This document shows positions 38,251 through 47,583 of a DNA stretch of 64,000 nucleotides, piece by piece. Position 1 is the first letter of the stretch. Every line of letters starts with the position of its first letter. A model generated the notes under the pieces. The model made no database searches, had not been told where the DNA came from, and saw only the letters and a list, made by a program, of their open reading frames with translations. The position numbers were made by a program, and so were the translations under genes. This DNA is from Sphingobium sp. YR768 (GTDB lineage: Bacteria; Pseudomonadota; Alphaproteobacteria; Sphingomonadales; Sphingomonadaceae): NCBI RefSeq assembly GCF_900111125.1, contig NZ_FOGE01000001.1:248001-312000 (forward strand). The letters run 5' to 3'.

Positions 38251-39167
38251 TTCGCCTTGACGCGGCCCTTGTCCATCATGCCGCGCAGGCTGGAGGACAG
38301 ATTGTCGCCATAGACCTGCTCCAGTTCCTCATAGACCTTGCAGGCGTCGGTCGGCTTCTTGAGCTGGATCAGGGCTTCGCCCAGATAGGTCAGGCTGTCG
38401 GGCGCACGTTCGCCGCGCGGGCGCTTCTGGTAATTTTCATAGAAGGCGACCGAGGCGAGCGCCGGCTTGCCATCGTCCAAATAGGCGCGACCCAGCAGAT
38501 TCTGCGCCTTGCTGGCCACCGAACTGCTGCCATATTTGTCGACCGTCGCCTTCAACTGAGCCTGCGCTTCAGGGTAGAATTTCGCGTCCCACAGACGGAA
38601 GCCATAATTATAGGCGTCGCTGGCCGCATCCGATGTGCTGGGCCGTTCGATCGCGGCGACGGCCGCCTTGCGTTCGTCGCTGGCCGGGGCGGGCGCTGCC
38701 GGCTTGGGCGCGGCGGGCTTCGCGGCCGTCGGCTTGGCGGCAACAGGCGCTGCGGCGGGATCGACGGCGACGGGCGCGGACACGCTGGGCCGGGGTGCGG
38801 TTTCAGCCTGGGCCAAACGCGCGTCGGTATCCGCCTTGTAGCGGTTGAAGGACTCTTCAAGCTGACGCAGCTTGTAGCTATTTTCTTCCGTCTGCCCGGT
38901 AATGGCGGCCAGTTGCGATTCCAGCGCCCCGACCCGTGCGGTCAGGTCCGAAATCGGCGTGCCCGACGGCGTACCCGGCATCACGGTCGGCGCGGCGGGG
39001 CGCGTAATCTCCGCCTCCAGCGGCGTACCGGCCGGGAATACCTTGCGCTGTACGGCGCGCATTTCCTTTTCCAGCCGGTCCACCCGACCTTCGACAGATG
39101 ACTGTGCGATGGCCGGTGAGGCGACCGCCATCAGGACGGCCGTTGTGGCAAAAAGGGCGTTACGCAT
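38241..39167 (-). CDS. cpoB: Cell-division coordinator CpoB (Tol-Pal YbgF)
   Basis: 308 residues. After the signal peptide (about 1-21, ending A-I-A-Q-S) comes an N-terminal coiled coil (V-E-G-R-V-D-R-L-E-K-E-M-R-A-V; L-E-S-Q-L-A). A Pro/Ala-rich linker follows. The C-terminal TPR domain is about 185-305, with Y-N-Y-G-F-R-L-W-D-A-K-F-Y-P-E-A. CpoB links the Tol-Pal machine to peptidoglycan synthesis at the septum. In many genomes it closes the tol-pal operon; here tol and pal are absent and tilS follows instead, as usual in sphingomonads. Confidence 0.9.
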   Translation of the reverse strand: MRNALFATTAVLMAVASPAIAQSSVEGRVDRLEKEMRAVQRKVFPAGTPLEAEITRPAAPTVMPGTPSGTPISDLTARVGALESQLAAITGQTEENSYKLRQLEESFNRYKADTDARLAQAETAPRPSVSAPVAVDPAAAPVAAKPTAAKPAAPKPAAPAPASDERKAAVAAIERPSTSDAASDAYNYGFRLWDAKFYPEAQAQLKATVDKYGSSSVASKAQNLLGRAYLDDGKPALASVAFYENYQKRPRGERAPDSLTYLGEALIQLKKPTDACKVYEELEQVYGDNLSSSLRGMMDKGRVKAKCS

Positions 39168-39242
39168 GATGATCCCCGACTAACTTTGTCGCCTTAACCA
39201 TAAGGCGTAATTTTCCGCGGTAAAGCGCGACGTGTGGCGGGT

Positions 39243-40190
39243 TCAACCGGCGGTCGGCTGAACGCTGCCCGCCCCGGCTCCGCCCGGTGCAGGCGCAACC
39301 GGCGCAGCCTGCGGCACCGGACTGTTCAGCGTGGGCGTACCGGTGGCGGGCGACCGGCGCGGAGCCGGGCGCGATGCCGGTGCAGCGGGTTCGGGCGCCG
39401 CCGCCGGAGCGGTCCCCCGCGCCAGCAGCGCTTCGGCGTTTACCGGCACATCGGCGATGGTGCGGTCTGCCGCGCCCAGCGGCGGGATCGGCTTGCCACC
39501 GACCGTCACGGACAGCGCCTGCGGACGGCCGGTCAGGATCATCGGCCCTTTTGCGGCGGGCGGCAGGGTGAAGCTCTCGCCCTTCTTCATCAGCCCGTCC
39601 TTCAGCCGTTCGCCCGCTTCGTCATAGATGCGCAGCCACACATCATCGACAGCGGTGAAGACGACCGGCTGGGCAGCTGCCGGAACCGGCGCGGCGCCGG
39701 TGGGACGCGCGGCAGCGGGCGCCGCCTGTTCCTGTGCGATTTCCTCGCCGGTCGGCGGCGTCAGCAACTGGGTGCGCCAGATGGTGTAGCCTGCGATCAG
39801 CAGCACGACGATCGCCGCCACCACCCAGGCCAGCCGACGCGGCGGCACACGCGCCGGATCGACCGGCTCGAAAGCCTCATACCGATTGGCCCCGATATCG
39901 CTGGCATGGACGCCATGACGCACCTCGGCGGCGATCGCCACCTCGTCCAGATCGACGGCGCGCGCATAAGCACGCGCAAAACCAACGGCATAGGGAATGC
40001 CCGGCAGCGCGGCATAATCGTCCCGCTCCACCGCCTCCAGCTGGCGCTGCGCGATCCGGGTACGGGTCGCGACATCCTGAATCGAAAGACCCTGCGCTTC
40101 CCGCGCCGCACGCAACTTTGCGCCCGGCGTAGTGAGCTGCGCTTCCGGCACGCTATCCGCGCCGGTATCCAGTTGATTTTCTTCTGCCAT
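39243..40190 (-). CDS. rodZ: RodZ-like cytoskeletal protein (HTH + DUF4115)
   Basis: 315 residues. The N-terminal helix-turn-helix (about 24-90: G-A-K-L-R-A-A-R-E-A-Q-G-L-S-I-Q-D-V-A) faces the cytoplasm. One membrane span lies at about 123-140. A periplasmic part with the DUF4115 domain (about 180-255: D-D-V-W-L-R-I-Y-D-E-A-G-E-R-L) follows, and a Pro/Ala-rich tail ends the protein. RodZ joins MreB to the elongation machinery. No mre genes are in the window. 75 bp upstream of cpoB, same strand. Confidence 0.85.
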   Translation of the reverse strand: MAEENQLDTGADSVPEAQLTTPGAKLRAAREAQGLSIQDVATRTRIAQRQLEAVERDDYAALPGIPYAVGFARAYARAVDLDEVAIAAEVRHGVHASDIGANRYEAFEPVDPARVPPRRLAWVVAAIVVLLIAGYTIWRTQLLTPPTGEEIAQEQAAPAAARPTGAAPVPAAAQPVVFTAVDDVWLRIYDEAGERLKDGLMKKGESFTLPPAAKGPMILTGRPQALSVTVGGKPIPPLGAADRTIADVPVNAEALLARGTAPAAAPEPAAPASRPAPRRSPATGTPTLNSPVPQAAPVAPAPGGAGAGSVQPTAG

Positions 40191-40264
40191 GCTGCTCCGC
40201 GACCTTTTGGGCTGCGCCTTGTCTCACTGTGGGACGGGCCTTGTCAACGCCGCGTCCCGGCAAT

Positions 40265-42541
40265 TCAGCTCAGTTCGATATTCCGCTCGACAGCCCATTG
40301 GGTCAGGGGCGTGCGGATATCCGTCACCCCGCCGTCCAGCCATTCGCGCATCATATCCTGCAATTGCTGCGCGTCGATCGCTCGGATCATCGCCTTGACC
40401 GGCCCTACCGACGCCGGCGTGATCGACAGGCGACGGATGCCAAGGCCGATCAGCGCCATCGCCTCCAGCGTGCGCCCGCCCATTTCGCCGCAGACACCGA
40501 CGGGCACCTGATGCGCCACGCACGCCTTCACCACCCGGTCGAGGAACCGCAGGATCGCGATGCTCAGCCAGTCATAGCGTTCGGCCAGCTTGGGATGCGC
40601 CCGGTCGGCGGCGAACAGGAACTGGGTCAGGTCATTGGTGCCGATCGACAGGAAATCGACGCGCGGCAACAATATGTCCAGCACCTCGGCCAATGCCGGC
40701 ACTTCCAGCATCGCGCCATATTTGACCGCGATCGGCAGCTTCTTCTTCTGCGACTGCAACCATTCGCGCTGATGCTCCACCAGCGCGCGCGCCTGTTCAT
40801 ATTCCCATGGCTCCGACACCATCGGGAACATGATGTTCAGCACCTTGCCCGCGCTACCCTCCAGCAACGCGCGCGCCTGCACCTTCATCAGCGCGTCGCG
40901 ATCCAGCGCCAGCCGCAGCGCGCGCCAGCCCATCGCCGGATTATCCTCCAGCTCCTCGTCGCCATCCCGCGTCATATAGGGCAGCGCCTTGTCGCCGCCG
41001 ATATCGACCGTGCGGAAGATCACCGGGCGGTCGCCTGCCGCGTCCAGCACATCCTTGTACAGGCGCTGCTGCTTTTCCCGCTGCGGCAGGGTGGCCGACA
41101 CCAGAAACTGGAATTCGGTGCGGAACAGGCCGATGCCGTCGGCGCCAACGATATCCAGCGCCTGCGCATCCTCGCGCAGGCCCGCATTGACCATCAGTTC
41201 CACCCGCTGCCCATCGGTCGTGACCGAAGGCAGATCGCGCATCGCGGCAAATTCGGCCCGACGCTTCTGGGTTACGTGCAATTTGCTCTCAAACGCCTCG
41301 TCCATGTCGGCGCTAGGACGGATCAAAAGCGTGTTTTCCGCGACATCCATCAAAATAAGGTCGCCCTCATTCAGCTGATGCCGCACATCGCGCACCCGGC
41401 CCAGCACCGGCACGCCCATGGCGCGCGCGACGATGGTGACATGGGCCGTCAGCGACCCCTCCTCCAATATGACACCCCGCAGCCGCCGCCGGTCATATTC
41501 CAGCAGTTCCGCCGGCCCCAGATTTCGCGCGATCAGGATGGCGTCCTGCCGCAATCCCATCGTCGCCGCCGTACCCAGTTGCCCGGACACGATGCGGAGC
41601 AGGCGGTTCGCCATATCCTCCAGATCGTGCATCCGGTCCTGCAACAGCGCGTCGTCAATCTGCCGCATCCGCATCCGGGTGCGTTGCTGCACATGCTCGA
41701 TCGCCGCCTCGGCGGTCAGTCCGCTGTCGATTGCCTCGTTGATCCGACGTATCCAGCCTTCGTCATAGGCGAACATCTTGTAGGTTTCGAGCACCTCCTG
41801 ATGCTCGCCCTCGGTGCCGAACTCGGCCGCGCCGGTCATCCGGTCGATCTGCTCGCGCATCTTGGCAAAGGCGGAAATGACGCGCGCCCGTTCCGCCTCC
41901 GTATCCTCGGCCACCGTATGCTCGACATGGATGCGCGGCTGATGGAACACCGCATGGCCTCGCGCCATGCCCATCACCAGTTGCAGGCCGTGCAGCATCG
42001 TCGTGCTGGTGTCGGCCACGCGCGAATCCGCCGGGCCGTCATCGGCCAGCTCGGCATGGGCGATCAGTTCGGACAGCACCATGGCGACCGTCTGCAACGC
42101 CTCAATCTCGACCTCTTCATATTTGCGCGGATCAGCATGCTGCACGCACAACACGCCGATGGCGCGTTCCCGCCGCACGATCGGCACGCCCGCGAAACTG
42201 TGGAACAGTTCCTCCCCGGTTTCAGGGCGATAGGAAAAGTCGGGATGCGCCGCTGCCTCGTCCAGGTTCATCACCTCGACATTGGTAGCGATCAGGCCGA
42301 CCAGCCCTTCCCCCATCGCCATGCGGGTGACATGCACCGCTTCCTGCTTCAGCCCGCGCGTCGCGAACAGCTCCAGCACGCCCTCGCGCACCAGATAGAT
42401 GGAGCAGACCTCGCTCGACAGCGATTCGCCGATAATCTCCACCACCTTGTTCAGTTTCGCCTGCGCGCTGGTGCGCGCGGCCATCACTTCCTGAAGGCGG
42501 ACGAGGATCTGACGGGCGGCGGCGGCGGGGGAGCTTGGCAT
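40265..42541 (-). CDS. ptsP: PTS-Ntr enzyme I (phosphoenolpyruvate-protein phosphotransferase)
   Basis: 758 residues: N-terminal GAF domain (about 15-165), the phosphohistidine domain with G-S-L-T-A-H-V-T-I-V-A-R (His367), and the PEP-binding TIM barrel with D-I-G-G-D-K, G-T-N-D-L-T-Q-F and the C-terminal G-V-C-G-E-M-G-G. It takes phosphate from PEP to NPr in the nitrogen-related phosphotransfer chain that regulates potassium, nitrogen and stress responses; the GAF domain usually binds glutamine. Its partners ptsO and ptsN are not in the window. Divergent from the aminotransferase at 42703. Confidence 0.95.
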   Translation of the reverse strand: MPSSPAAAARQILVRLQEVMAARTSAQAKLNKVVEIIGESLSSEVCSIYLVREGVLELFATRGLKQEAVHVTRMAMGEGLVGLIATNVEVMNLDEAAAHPDFSYRPETGEELFHSFAGVPIVRRERAIGVLCVQHADPRKYEEVEIEALQTVAMVLSELIAHAELADDGPADSRVADTSTTMLHGLQLVMGMARGHAVFHQPRIHVEHTVAEDTEAERARVISAFAKMREQIDRMTGAAEFGTEGEHQEVLETYKMFAYDEGWIRRINEAIDSGLTAEAAIEHVQQRTRMRMRQIDDALLQDRMHDLEDMANRLLRIVSGQLGTAATMGLRQDAILIARNLGPAELLEYDRRRLRGVILEEGSLTAHVTIVARAMGVPVLGRVRDVRHQLNEGDLILMDVAENTLLIRPSADMDEAFESKLHVTQKRRAEFAAMRDLPSVTTDGQRVELMVNAGLREDAQALDIVGADGIGLFRTEFQFLVSATLPQREKQQRLYKDVLDAAGDRPVIFRTVDIGGDKALPYMTRDGDEELEDNPAMGWRALRLALDRDALMKVQARALLEGSAGKVLNIMFPMVSEPWEYEQARALVEHQREWLQSQKKKLPIAVKYGAMLEVPALAEVLDILLPRVDFLSIGTNDLTQFLFAADRAHPKLAERYDWLSIAILRFLDRVVKACVAHQVPVGVCGEMGGRTLEAMALIGLGIRRLSITPASVGPVKAMIRAIDAQQLQDMMREWLDGGVTDIRTPLTQWAVERNIELS

Positions 42542-42702
42542 ATTTGTTGCGCTATCAGATTGATGCGCCCACTTCCAAGGCGTTTCCTATTATCCGCGCC
42601 GCAATATTGTTGAGCAGAGCTTATTTGCATGGCGGGAACAATCTGTACAATCGTTCAACGGAACGAACGGGCCTCCATCGGCCCGGCAGGGAGAAATGGG
42701 AC

Positions 42703-43860
42703 ATGGCCACGCAACTCGACTCCGATTTTAAACAGGATCTCGCCGAACGGGGCTATTCGCGCCGTCAGATGGCGAAGGCCGCCGCCCTGCTGGGCGCAGC
42801 CGCCGCGACCATCCGCGTCACCGGCGCCGCCGCGCAGCAGGCGGCCAAGGCTGTCGCCGGGGCTGTGCGCATCGGCGCCAATGAATGCTGGACCGGCCCC
42901 TTCCCCGTCGCTGCCGAAGCTGCCTTCAAACTGGTGAAGGAAGGCAATCGCTACGAACCGGACAATGAGCATCAGAAGCTGTTCGACGCCGTCGCTTCGG
43001 TCGAGGGGATTCCCGCCGATCGCGTCGTCGCCTGGCCCGGTTCGTCCGATCCGCTGAGCCGCGTCGCCGTCGCCTATGCCTCCCCCACGCGCGGCATCGT
43101 CACCGCCGATCCGACCTATGAAGCCATCTGGCGCACTGCCGACTGGCTGGGCGCGAAGGTGACGAAGGTGCCGCTGACCAGCGATTACGCCCATGATGTG
43201 AAGGCGATGTTGGCAGCCGATCCCAATGCCGGCGTCTATTATATCTGTTCGCCCAATAACCCGACCGGCACCGTCACGCCGGTCGCCGACATCGAATGGC
43301 TGGCCAATAACAAGCCCAAGGACGCGATCCTGGTCGTCGACGAAGCCTATATCCACTGGGTCGACGGCCCCAATGCCGCCAAGCTCGCCGCCACCCGCGA
43401 CGACGTGCTGATCCTGCGCACTTTCTCGAAACTGTTCGGCATGGCCGGCATGCGCCTCGGCCTGACCTTCGGCGCGCCCAGCTTGCTGGAAAAGATGATG
43501 CGCTATGACGGCGGACAGGTGACCGGCATGCTGCCGATGACCGCCGTCGCCTGCGGCACCGCCTCCGTCACGCAGGCCGCACTGATCAAGGCCCGCCGCG
43601 CCGAAATGAACGCCGCCCGCGAAAAGGCGGTCAGCCATCTGACGACCAAGGGGATCAAGGTCATCCCCGGCAGCCAAGCGAACATGTTCATGATCGACTG
43701 GGGCAAGCCCGCCAAGCCGATGCTGGACGCGCTGCTGGCGCAGAATGTCCAGATCGGTCGCAGCTGGCCGATCTGGCCCAATGTCTCGCGCGTGTCCGTC
43801 GGATCGATGAAGGAAATGGAGGCGTTCAACGCCGCCATCGACAAGGTGTGGAAGGCCTGA
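42703..43860 (+). CDS. Tat-exported PLP aminotransferase, HisC-like fold (copy 1)
   Basis: 385 residues. The N-terminus holds a twin-arginine signal (G-Y-S-R-R-Q-M-A-K, Arg20-Arg21, then A-A-A-L-L-G-A-A-A-A). The rest is a class I/II aminotransferase like histidinol-phosphate aminotransferase: S-P-N-N-P-T-G-T near 183, V-V-D-E-A-Y near 211 and the PLP lysine Lys243 in R-T-F-S-K-L-F-G-M-A-G. A periplasmic place for a PLP enzyme is unusual. It is followed by a paralogue with the same layout. The substrate is unknown. GGGAGAAATGGG precedes the chosen start; longer frames overlap the ptsP promoter. Confidence 0.85.
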   Translation: MATQLDSDFKQDLAERGYSRRQMAKAAALLGAAAATIRVTGAAAQQAAKAVAGAVRIGANECWTGPFPVAAEAAFKLVKEGNRYEPDNEHQKLFDAVASVEGIPADRVVAWPGSSDPLSRVAVAYASPTRGIVTADPTYEAIWRTADWLGAKVTKVPLTSDYAHDVKAMLAADPNAGVYYICSPNNPTGTVTPVADIEWLANNKPKDAILVVDEAYIHWVDGPNAAKLAATRDDVLILRTFSKLFGMAGMRLGLTFGAPSLLEKMMRYDGGQVTGMLPMTAVACGTASVTQAALIKARRAEMNAAREKAVSHLTTKGIKVIPGSQANMFMIDWGKPAKPMLDALLAQNVQIGRSWPIWPNVSRVSVGSMKEMEAFNAAIDKVWKA

Positions 43861-43933
43861 TGTCTTTGCGGGATGCGCCGGAAGAGGCGCGGGCCGGTGC
43901 CGTAAAATTTTCCGCAGGAAAATAAAAAACAAC

Positions 43934-43966
43934 GGGCGGCGCATTGCGGAAATGCGCCGCCCTTTC
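43934..43966 (+). terminator. Intrinsic terminator after aminotransferase copy 1
   Basis: GGGCGGCGCATT and AATGCGCCGCCC form a 12-bp perfect stem with a 5-nt loop, followed by TTTCGTCTT. It isolates copy 1 from copy 2. Confidence 0.85.
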
Positions 43967-44014
43967 GTCTTCCCCCATGTGATTTGAACCGATTTTCAGA
44001 CGGGGACGGAAGAC

Positions 44015-45181
44015 ATGACCATGATGCTGAACAAGGATGCTCAGGAAGACCTGATCGAGCGCGGCTATTCGCGCCGTCAGTTGGGCGAAGTCGCCGCGCT
44101 GCTGGGCGCCGGCGTTGCCGCCAGCTCGCTGCTGGGTGGCGCTGCCATGGCGCAGCAGCAGGCTGCACGCGGCGTCAAGGGTGCGGTGCGCATCGGCTCC
44201 AACGAATGCTGGACCGGCCCCTTCCCCTCGGGCGTGCAGGCCGCCGCCGAAGCCGCTTCGTTCGGCAACTGGTACGACCCGGACAACTATAAGGGCGACC
44301 TAATCACCACCGTCGCCGCCGTCGAAGGCATCCCCGAAGCGCAGGTCATGCCCTGGCCGGGTTCGGGCGGCCCGCTGGTCAGCATCGTCGCGGCCTATTG
44401 CTCGCCCACCAAGGGCCTGGTCACTGCCGACCCGACCTTCGAATCCGCCTGGCGCACCGCCGATTACATGAAGGCACCCATTGCCAAGGCGCCCCAAGCG
44501 ATCGGCAAGGGTCATGACGTGAAGGCGATGCTGGCCGCCAACCCGAACGCCGGCCTCTATTATATCTGCACGCCGAACAACCCGACCGGCACCATCACGC
44601 CGCTGGCCGACATCAAGTGGCTGCTGGACAACAAGCCGGCCGACGCCATGCTGCTGGTCGACGAAGCCTATATCCACTTCTCCGAAGCCCCCAGCGCCGC
44701 TTCGCTGATCGGCAACCGCAAGGACATCATTGTCATGCGGACCTTCTCGAAGCTGTTCGGCATGGCCGGCGTCCGCCTCGGCCTGACCTTCGCCGATCCC
44801 GAAGTGCAGAAGCGCATCTCGCTGTTCGGCCCCTCGGCCGGCGGCCTGGCGATCACCGCCATGCATTGCGGCAATGCGGTCTACAAGGAAGCCGCTCTCA
44901 TCAAGGCGCGCCGCAATGAAATGATCGGCAACCGCGACGAAACCATCGCATGGCTGGCCAAGAAGGGCCTGGAAGTCCATCCCGGCAGCCAGGCGAACAT
45001 GTTCATGGTCGACTGGAAGAAGCCGGCCAAGGAGATGCAGGCCGCGCTGATGGCCACCCCGGAAAAGGTGCAGATCGGCCGCAACTGGCCCATCTGGCCC
45101 AACGTCTCGCGCGTGACCGTCGGTTCCGCCGACGACATGGCCAAGTTCCGCGCCGCCGTGGACAAGGTCTACAAGGCGTAA
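44015..45181 (+). CDS. Tat-exported PLP aminotransferase, HisC-like fold (copy 2)
   Basis: 388 residues, colinear with copy 1 over nearly the full length and sharing long identical blocks (I-G-x-N-E-C-W-T-G-P-F-P; W-P-G-S; H-D-V-K-A-M-L-A-A; P-N-V-S-R-V). The signal has Y-S-R-R-Q-L-G-E-V-A-A-L-L-G-A-G and a clear cleavage site A-M-A-Q-Q. The PLP lysine is Lys246. Each copy has its own terminator, so they are expressed separately. Differences cluster in the segment after the hinge (T-K-V-P-L-T-S-D-Y against A-K-A-P-Q-A-I-G-K), which may mean different substrates. Confidence 0.85.
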   Translation: MTMMLNKDAQEDLIERGYSRRQLGEVAALLGAGVAASSLLGGAAMAQQQAARGVKGAVRIGSNECWTGPFPSGVQAAAEAASFGNWYDPDNYKGDLITTVAAVEGIPEAQVMPWPGSGGPLVSIVAAYCSPTKGLVTADPTFESAWRTADYMKAPIAKAPQAIGKGHDVKAMLAANPNAGLYYICTPNNPTGTITPLADIKWLLDNKPADAMLLVDEAYIHFSEAPSAASLIGNRKDIIVMRTFSKLFGMAGVRLGLTFADPEVQKRISLFGPSAGGLAITAMHCGNAVYKEAALIKARRNEMIGNRDETIAWLAKKGLEVHPGSQANMFMVDWKKPAKEMQAALMATPEKVQIGRNWPIWPNVSRVTVGSADDMAKFRAAVDKVYKA

Positions 45182-45206
45182 AACGTCTCTCACTGTCACG
45201 AAGGAA

Positions 45207-45235
45207 GGGCGTCCGGGCAACCGGGCGCCCTTTTT
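45207..45235 (+). terminator. Intrinsic terminator after aminotransferase copy 2
   Basis: GGGCGTCCGG pairs with CCGGGCGCCC (one G-U pair) around a GCAA tetraloop, followed by TTTTT. Confidence 0.92.
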
Positions 45236-45308
45236 ATTGGCTATCGGCCCACGGCACCGATCTCGACACTCTTCGAGCCGCCCTAGCCGGAGATGAGTTT
45301 ACCTTGAT

Positions 45309-45362
45309 CCGTTCGTTTCGAGCGAAGTCGAGAAACGCTCGCACTGCGCTCGAAACGAGCGG
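45309..45362. repeat. CGTTTCGAGC-type intergenic inverted repeat
   Basis: CGTTTCGAGCGAAGTCGAGA leads into AAACG, then GCTCGAAACGAGC. It is an inverted pair of a repeat unit often seen between sphingomonad genes, lying between the terminator of copy 2 and the convergent membrane-protein gene. Confidence 0.6.
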
Positions 45363-45394
45363 AGGTGATTGGACAGACCTGATGCCAACTCGCT

Positions 45395-46489
45395 CTAAAA
45401 GCCGTTCAGGCTGTCGGGCAGCGTCTCGGTCGGCGGCGTGCCATAGCCATTATTAGCCGCCTTCGCCGCGCCCAGCCGATTGAGCGCGTCCGCCGTCCCG
45501 GCCCGGATACGCTGGATGCGATCGTCCGTCATCACACTGTCGTCCGACAGCAGCCGTGCCGACGCTTGCAGACTGTCGGCGCTCGTCACCTGACGAAAAT
45601 AGAAATCCGGCGGGAATCCACGTTCGGATGCGGCATTCTCGATCAGCGCGGCGGCCCAGTCGAACCCGATGCATTGGTCGAAATCGCGGGCCATATGCGA
45701 CACAGCCAGCCGGTTGTGGCAGTCGCGGCTGTAATCGGCCGCGCCGGTCATTCCAGTTGCGGTATAGACGCGATCAAATTCGCTGACCGCCGTCTGGAGA
45801 TCGGCATCGTCCAGTGCCGGGATGACCGATGCGGCCGGCGTTTCCATGCCCATGGGCGGCTGCGCAGATGCGTCATAGGCAGGCGCATCGTTGATCGGCT
45901 CCGGCGTATCATAGGCGGTCGCCGCCGCATCGGGCCGGTCCATATGGTCGATCGCGTAGACGATCACCATCCCCACAACCCAGAATAGCAGCAGATAGAC
46001 GACCGGCTTGCGCAGGCGGCGGAGCAGCCGGCCGACATGCCACCAGCCATTCTGCCCGCCCGTCTTGCGCCCGGCACTGGCGGTCCGGGCGACATGCGGC
46101 GTCGGCCGGGCCGAGGGGCGGGCGCCCGGATCGAACACCTCCTCATATTCGCCCTCGATAATGCCGTCATCTTCGACCGGGCGCCGGCGCGCCCGCCGTG
46201 CCATGTTGAGCGGAATGATCGCCATCAGCGACGCGATCACCAGTCCGGCGATCGCGGGCAACAGGAAGGCCAGCCCCGGTGCGACGAACAGCAGTGCGAA
46301 GAACCAGTGCCATCCCCAGACATTCTTGGCGCACAGGAAGGCCGCAATGGTCAGCGGCAGGGTGAAGCGGAAATAGAGGCACAGGCCGATGATGAACAGG
46401 GCGCCCAGCACGCCCAGATATGTTTCCAACCCCTGCAGGGATGCGACGACCTGCGCCACGGCATAAAGCGCGATGAATATCCCCGGCAT
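45395..46489 (-). CDS. Membrane protein of unknown function
   Basis: 364 residues. Three or four hydrophobic spans lie in the first 110 residues (I-F-I-A-L-Y-A-V-A-Q-V-V; L-G-A-L-F-I-I-G-L-C-L). An acidic-basic loop follows, then one more span near 170 (V-V-Y-L-L-L-F-W-V-V-G-M-V-I). The C-terminal 170 residues are soluble, with four Cys that could pair (R-D-C-H-N; F-D-Q-C-I). No family recognised. GGGGGATCG stands before the chosen ATG; the frame is open 28 codons further. Convergent to aminotransferase copy 2. Confidence 0.7.
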   Translation of the reverse strand: MPGIFIALYAVAQVVASLQGLETYLGVLGALFIIGLCLYFRFTLPLTIAAFLCAKNVWGWHWFFALLFVAPGLAFLLPAIAGLVIASLMAIIPLNMARRARRRPVEDDGIIEGEYEEVFDPGARPSARPTPHVARTASAGRKTGGQNGWWHVGRLLRRLRKPVVYLLLFWVVGMVIVYAIDHMDRPDAAATAYDTPEPINDAPAYDASAQPPMGMETPAASVIPALDDADLQTAVSEFDRVYTATGMTGAADYSRDCHNRLAVSHMARDFDQCIGFDWAAALIENAASERGFPPDFYFRQVTSADSLQASARLLSDDSVMTDDRIQRIRAGTADALNRLGAAKAANNGYGTPPTETLPDSLNGF

Positions 46490-46620
46490 CGATCCCCCTG
46501 ACGCTTGTCCTGCCCCGCATGCAGCGGGCCTGCCCTCATCTGCGGCCAGCCCGCCATAGCCGCCGATAATCACGATTTCCTAAATTTATCCATGGCTTTC
46601 GCGAAATAGGGCAATGGAAT

Positions 46621-47490
46621 TCACACGGTTGATATCAGCCCCGTCGCCCGCGCCCGCAGCACCGCGATCATCTCCCGCCCCAATTCGGCCAGCGCGCCCT
46701 CTCCTTCCCGCGCATAGAGCGCCACTTGCATCGGCGCGACCGCGCCCAGATCGAAACGCCGTGCCAGCCCTGCCTCGCTCACTCCCGCCAGCGGCAGCAA
46801 CGACACGCCCACCCCCGCCGCCACGGCCGCGACCACGCTCTGTAAGCTGCTGCCGGAAAAGGCGACGAACCAGCGCCGCCCCTCCCGCTCCAGTTGCGCG
46901 AACATCTCTTCGCGATACAGGCCGCCCGCCGGGAAACAGACCAGCGGCAGCGCCTCTTCCGCCATCGCCTCCGCGCCAGCCGCGGCGAACCAGCCCAGCG
47001 GTTCGGCAAAAGCCGCGCGACAATCCGGTCCGGCGACAGCCTCCTTCACGATGACGATATCGAACTCCCCCTGCCGGTATCGCGCGGCCAGATCGCGGCT
47101 CAAGCCCGTGGTCGCGTCCAGCCGGACATGCCGGTGCGCCCGCGCAAAGGCGGCAAAGGCCTGCGCCATTGCGCCCGTCGCCAGATCCTCCGGCAGGCCG
47201 ATCGAGATCGCCGCCGTCCCCGCCGGATCGCGCAGCAACAGCGCGGCGTCTTCACTCAGCAGCAGGATGCGCCGGGCATGACCGATCAGCCGCTCGCCCA
47301 TCGCCGTCAGCCCCACCGGCCGCGCCGACCGGTCGACCAGCGCATGCCCCGCCATTTCCTCCAGCCGGGCCAGTTGCTGGCTGATGGTCGACTGGGTCAT
47401 GTTCAGCCGCTCGGCCGCGCGGGTGAAATTGCCGCTGTCGGCGATGGCGACAAAGGCGCGCAGCAGGCGGGGATCGAACATGGCAGCCAT
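46621..47490 (-). CDS. LysR-family transcriptional regulator
   Basis: 289 residues. The N-terminal DNA-binding part is F-D-P-R-L-L-R-A-F-V-A-I-A-D-S-G-N-F-T-R-A-A-E-R-L-N-M-T-Q-S-T-I; the C-terminal effector domain has V-A-A-G-V-G-V-S-L-L-P-L near residue 220. It is divergent from the amidohydrolase gene, the usual arrangement of a LysR protein and its target. A Fur-box-like palindrome lies only 10 bases upstream of the ATG used, so it would overlap its promoter or leader. A TTG two codons upstream is a less likely start. Confidence 0.88.
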   Translation of the reverse strand: MAAMFDPRLLRAFVAIADSGNFTRAAERLNMTQSTISQQLARLEEMAGHALVDRSARPVGLTAMGERLIGHARRILLLSEDAALLLRDPAGTAAISIGLPEDLATGAMAQAFAAFARAHRHVRLDATTGLSRDLAARYRQGEFDIVIVKEAVAGPDCRAAFAEPLGWFAAAGAEAMAEEALPLVCFPAGGLYREEMFAQLEREGRRWFVAFSGSSLQSVVAAVAAGVGVSLLPLAGVSEAGLARRFDLGAVAPMQVALYAREGEGALAELGREMIAVLRARATGLISTV

Positions 47491-47499
47491 TATCAATCC

Positions 47500-47514
47500 G
47501 AATGATAATCATTC
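47500..47514. promoter_or_regulatory. Fur-box-like palindrome between divergent genes
   Basis: GAATGATAATCATTC is a perfect 7-1-7 palindrome with the TGATAATCA core of the classical Fur box. It lies in the 93-bp gap between the LysR gene and the amidohydrolase gene. A second perfect palindrome, GCATGATCATGC, is at 47530-47541. Confidence 0.6.
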
Positions 47515-47583
47515 CAACATCTAATTTGCGCATGATCATGCATCCCTTATGATCGCGCCTTTCCCACGGAGCGCGCGCCGACG

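Noticed and set aside
42655-44168. Antisense frames across the aminotransferase pair (429 and 221 codons)
   Set aside because: Shadow frames of two well-supported genes; no start signals.
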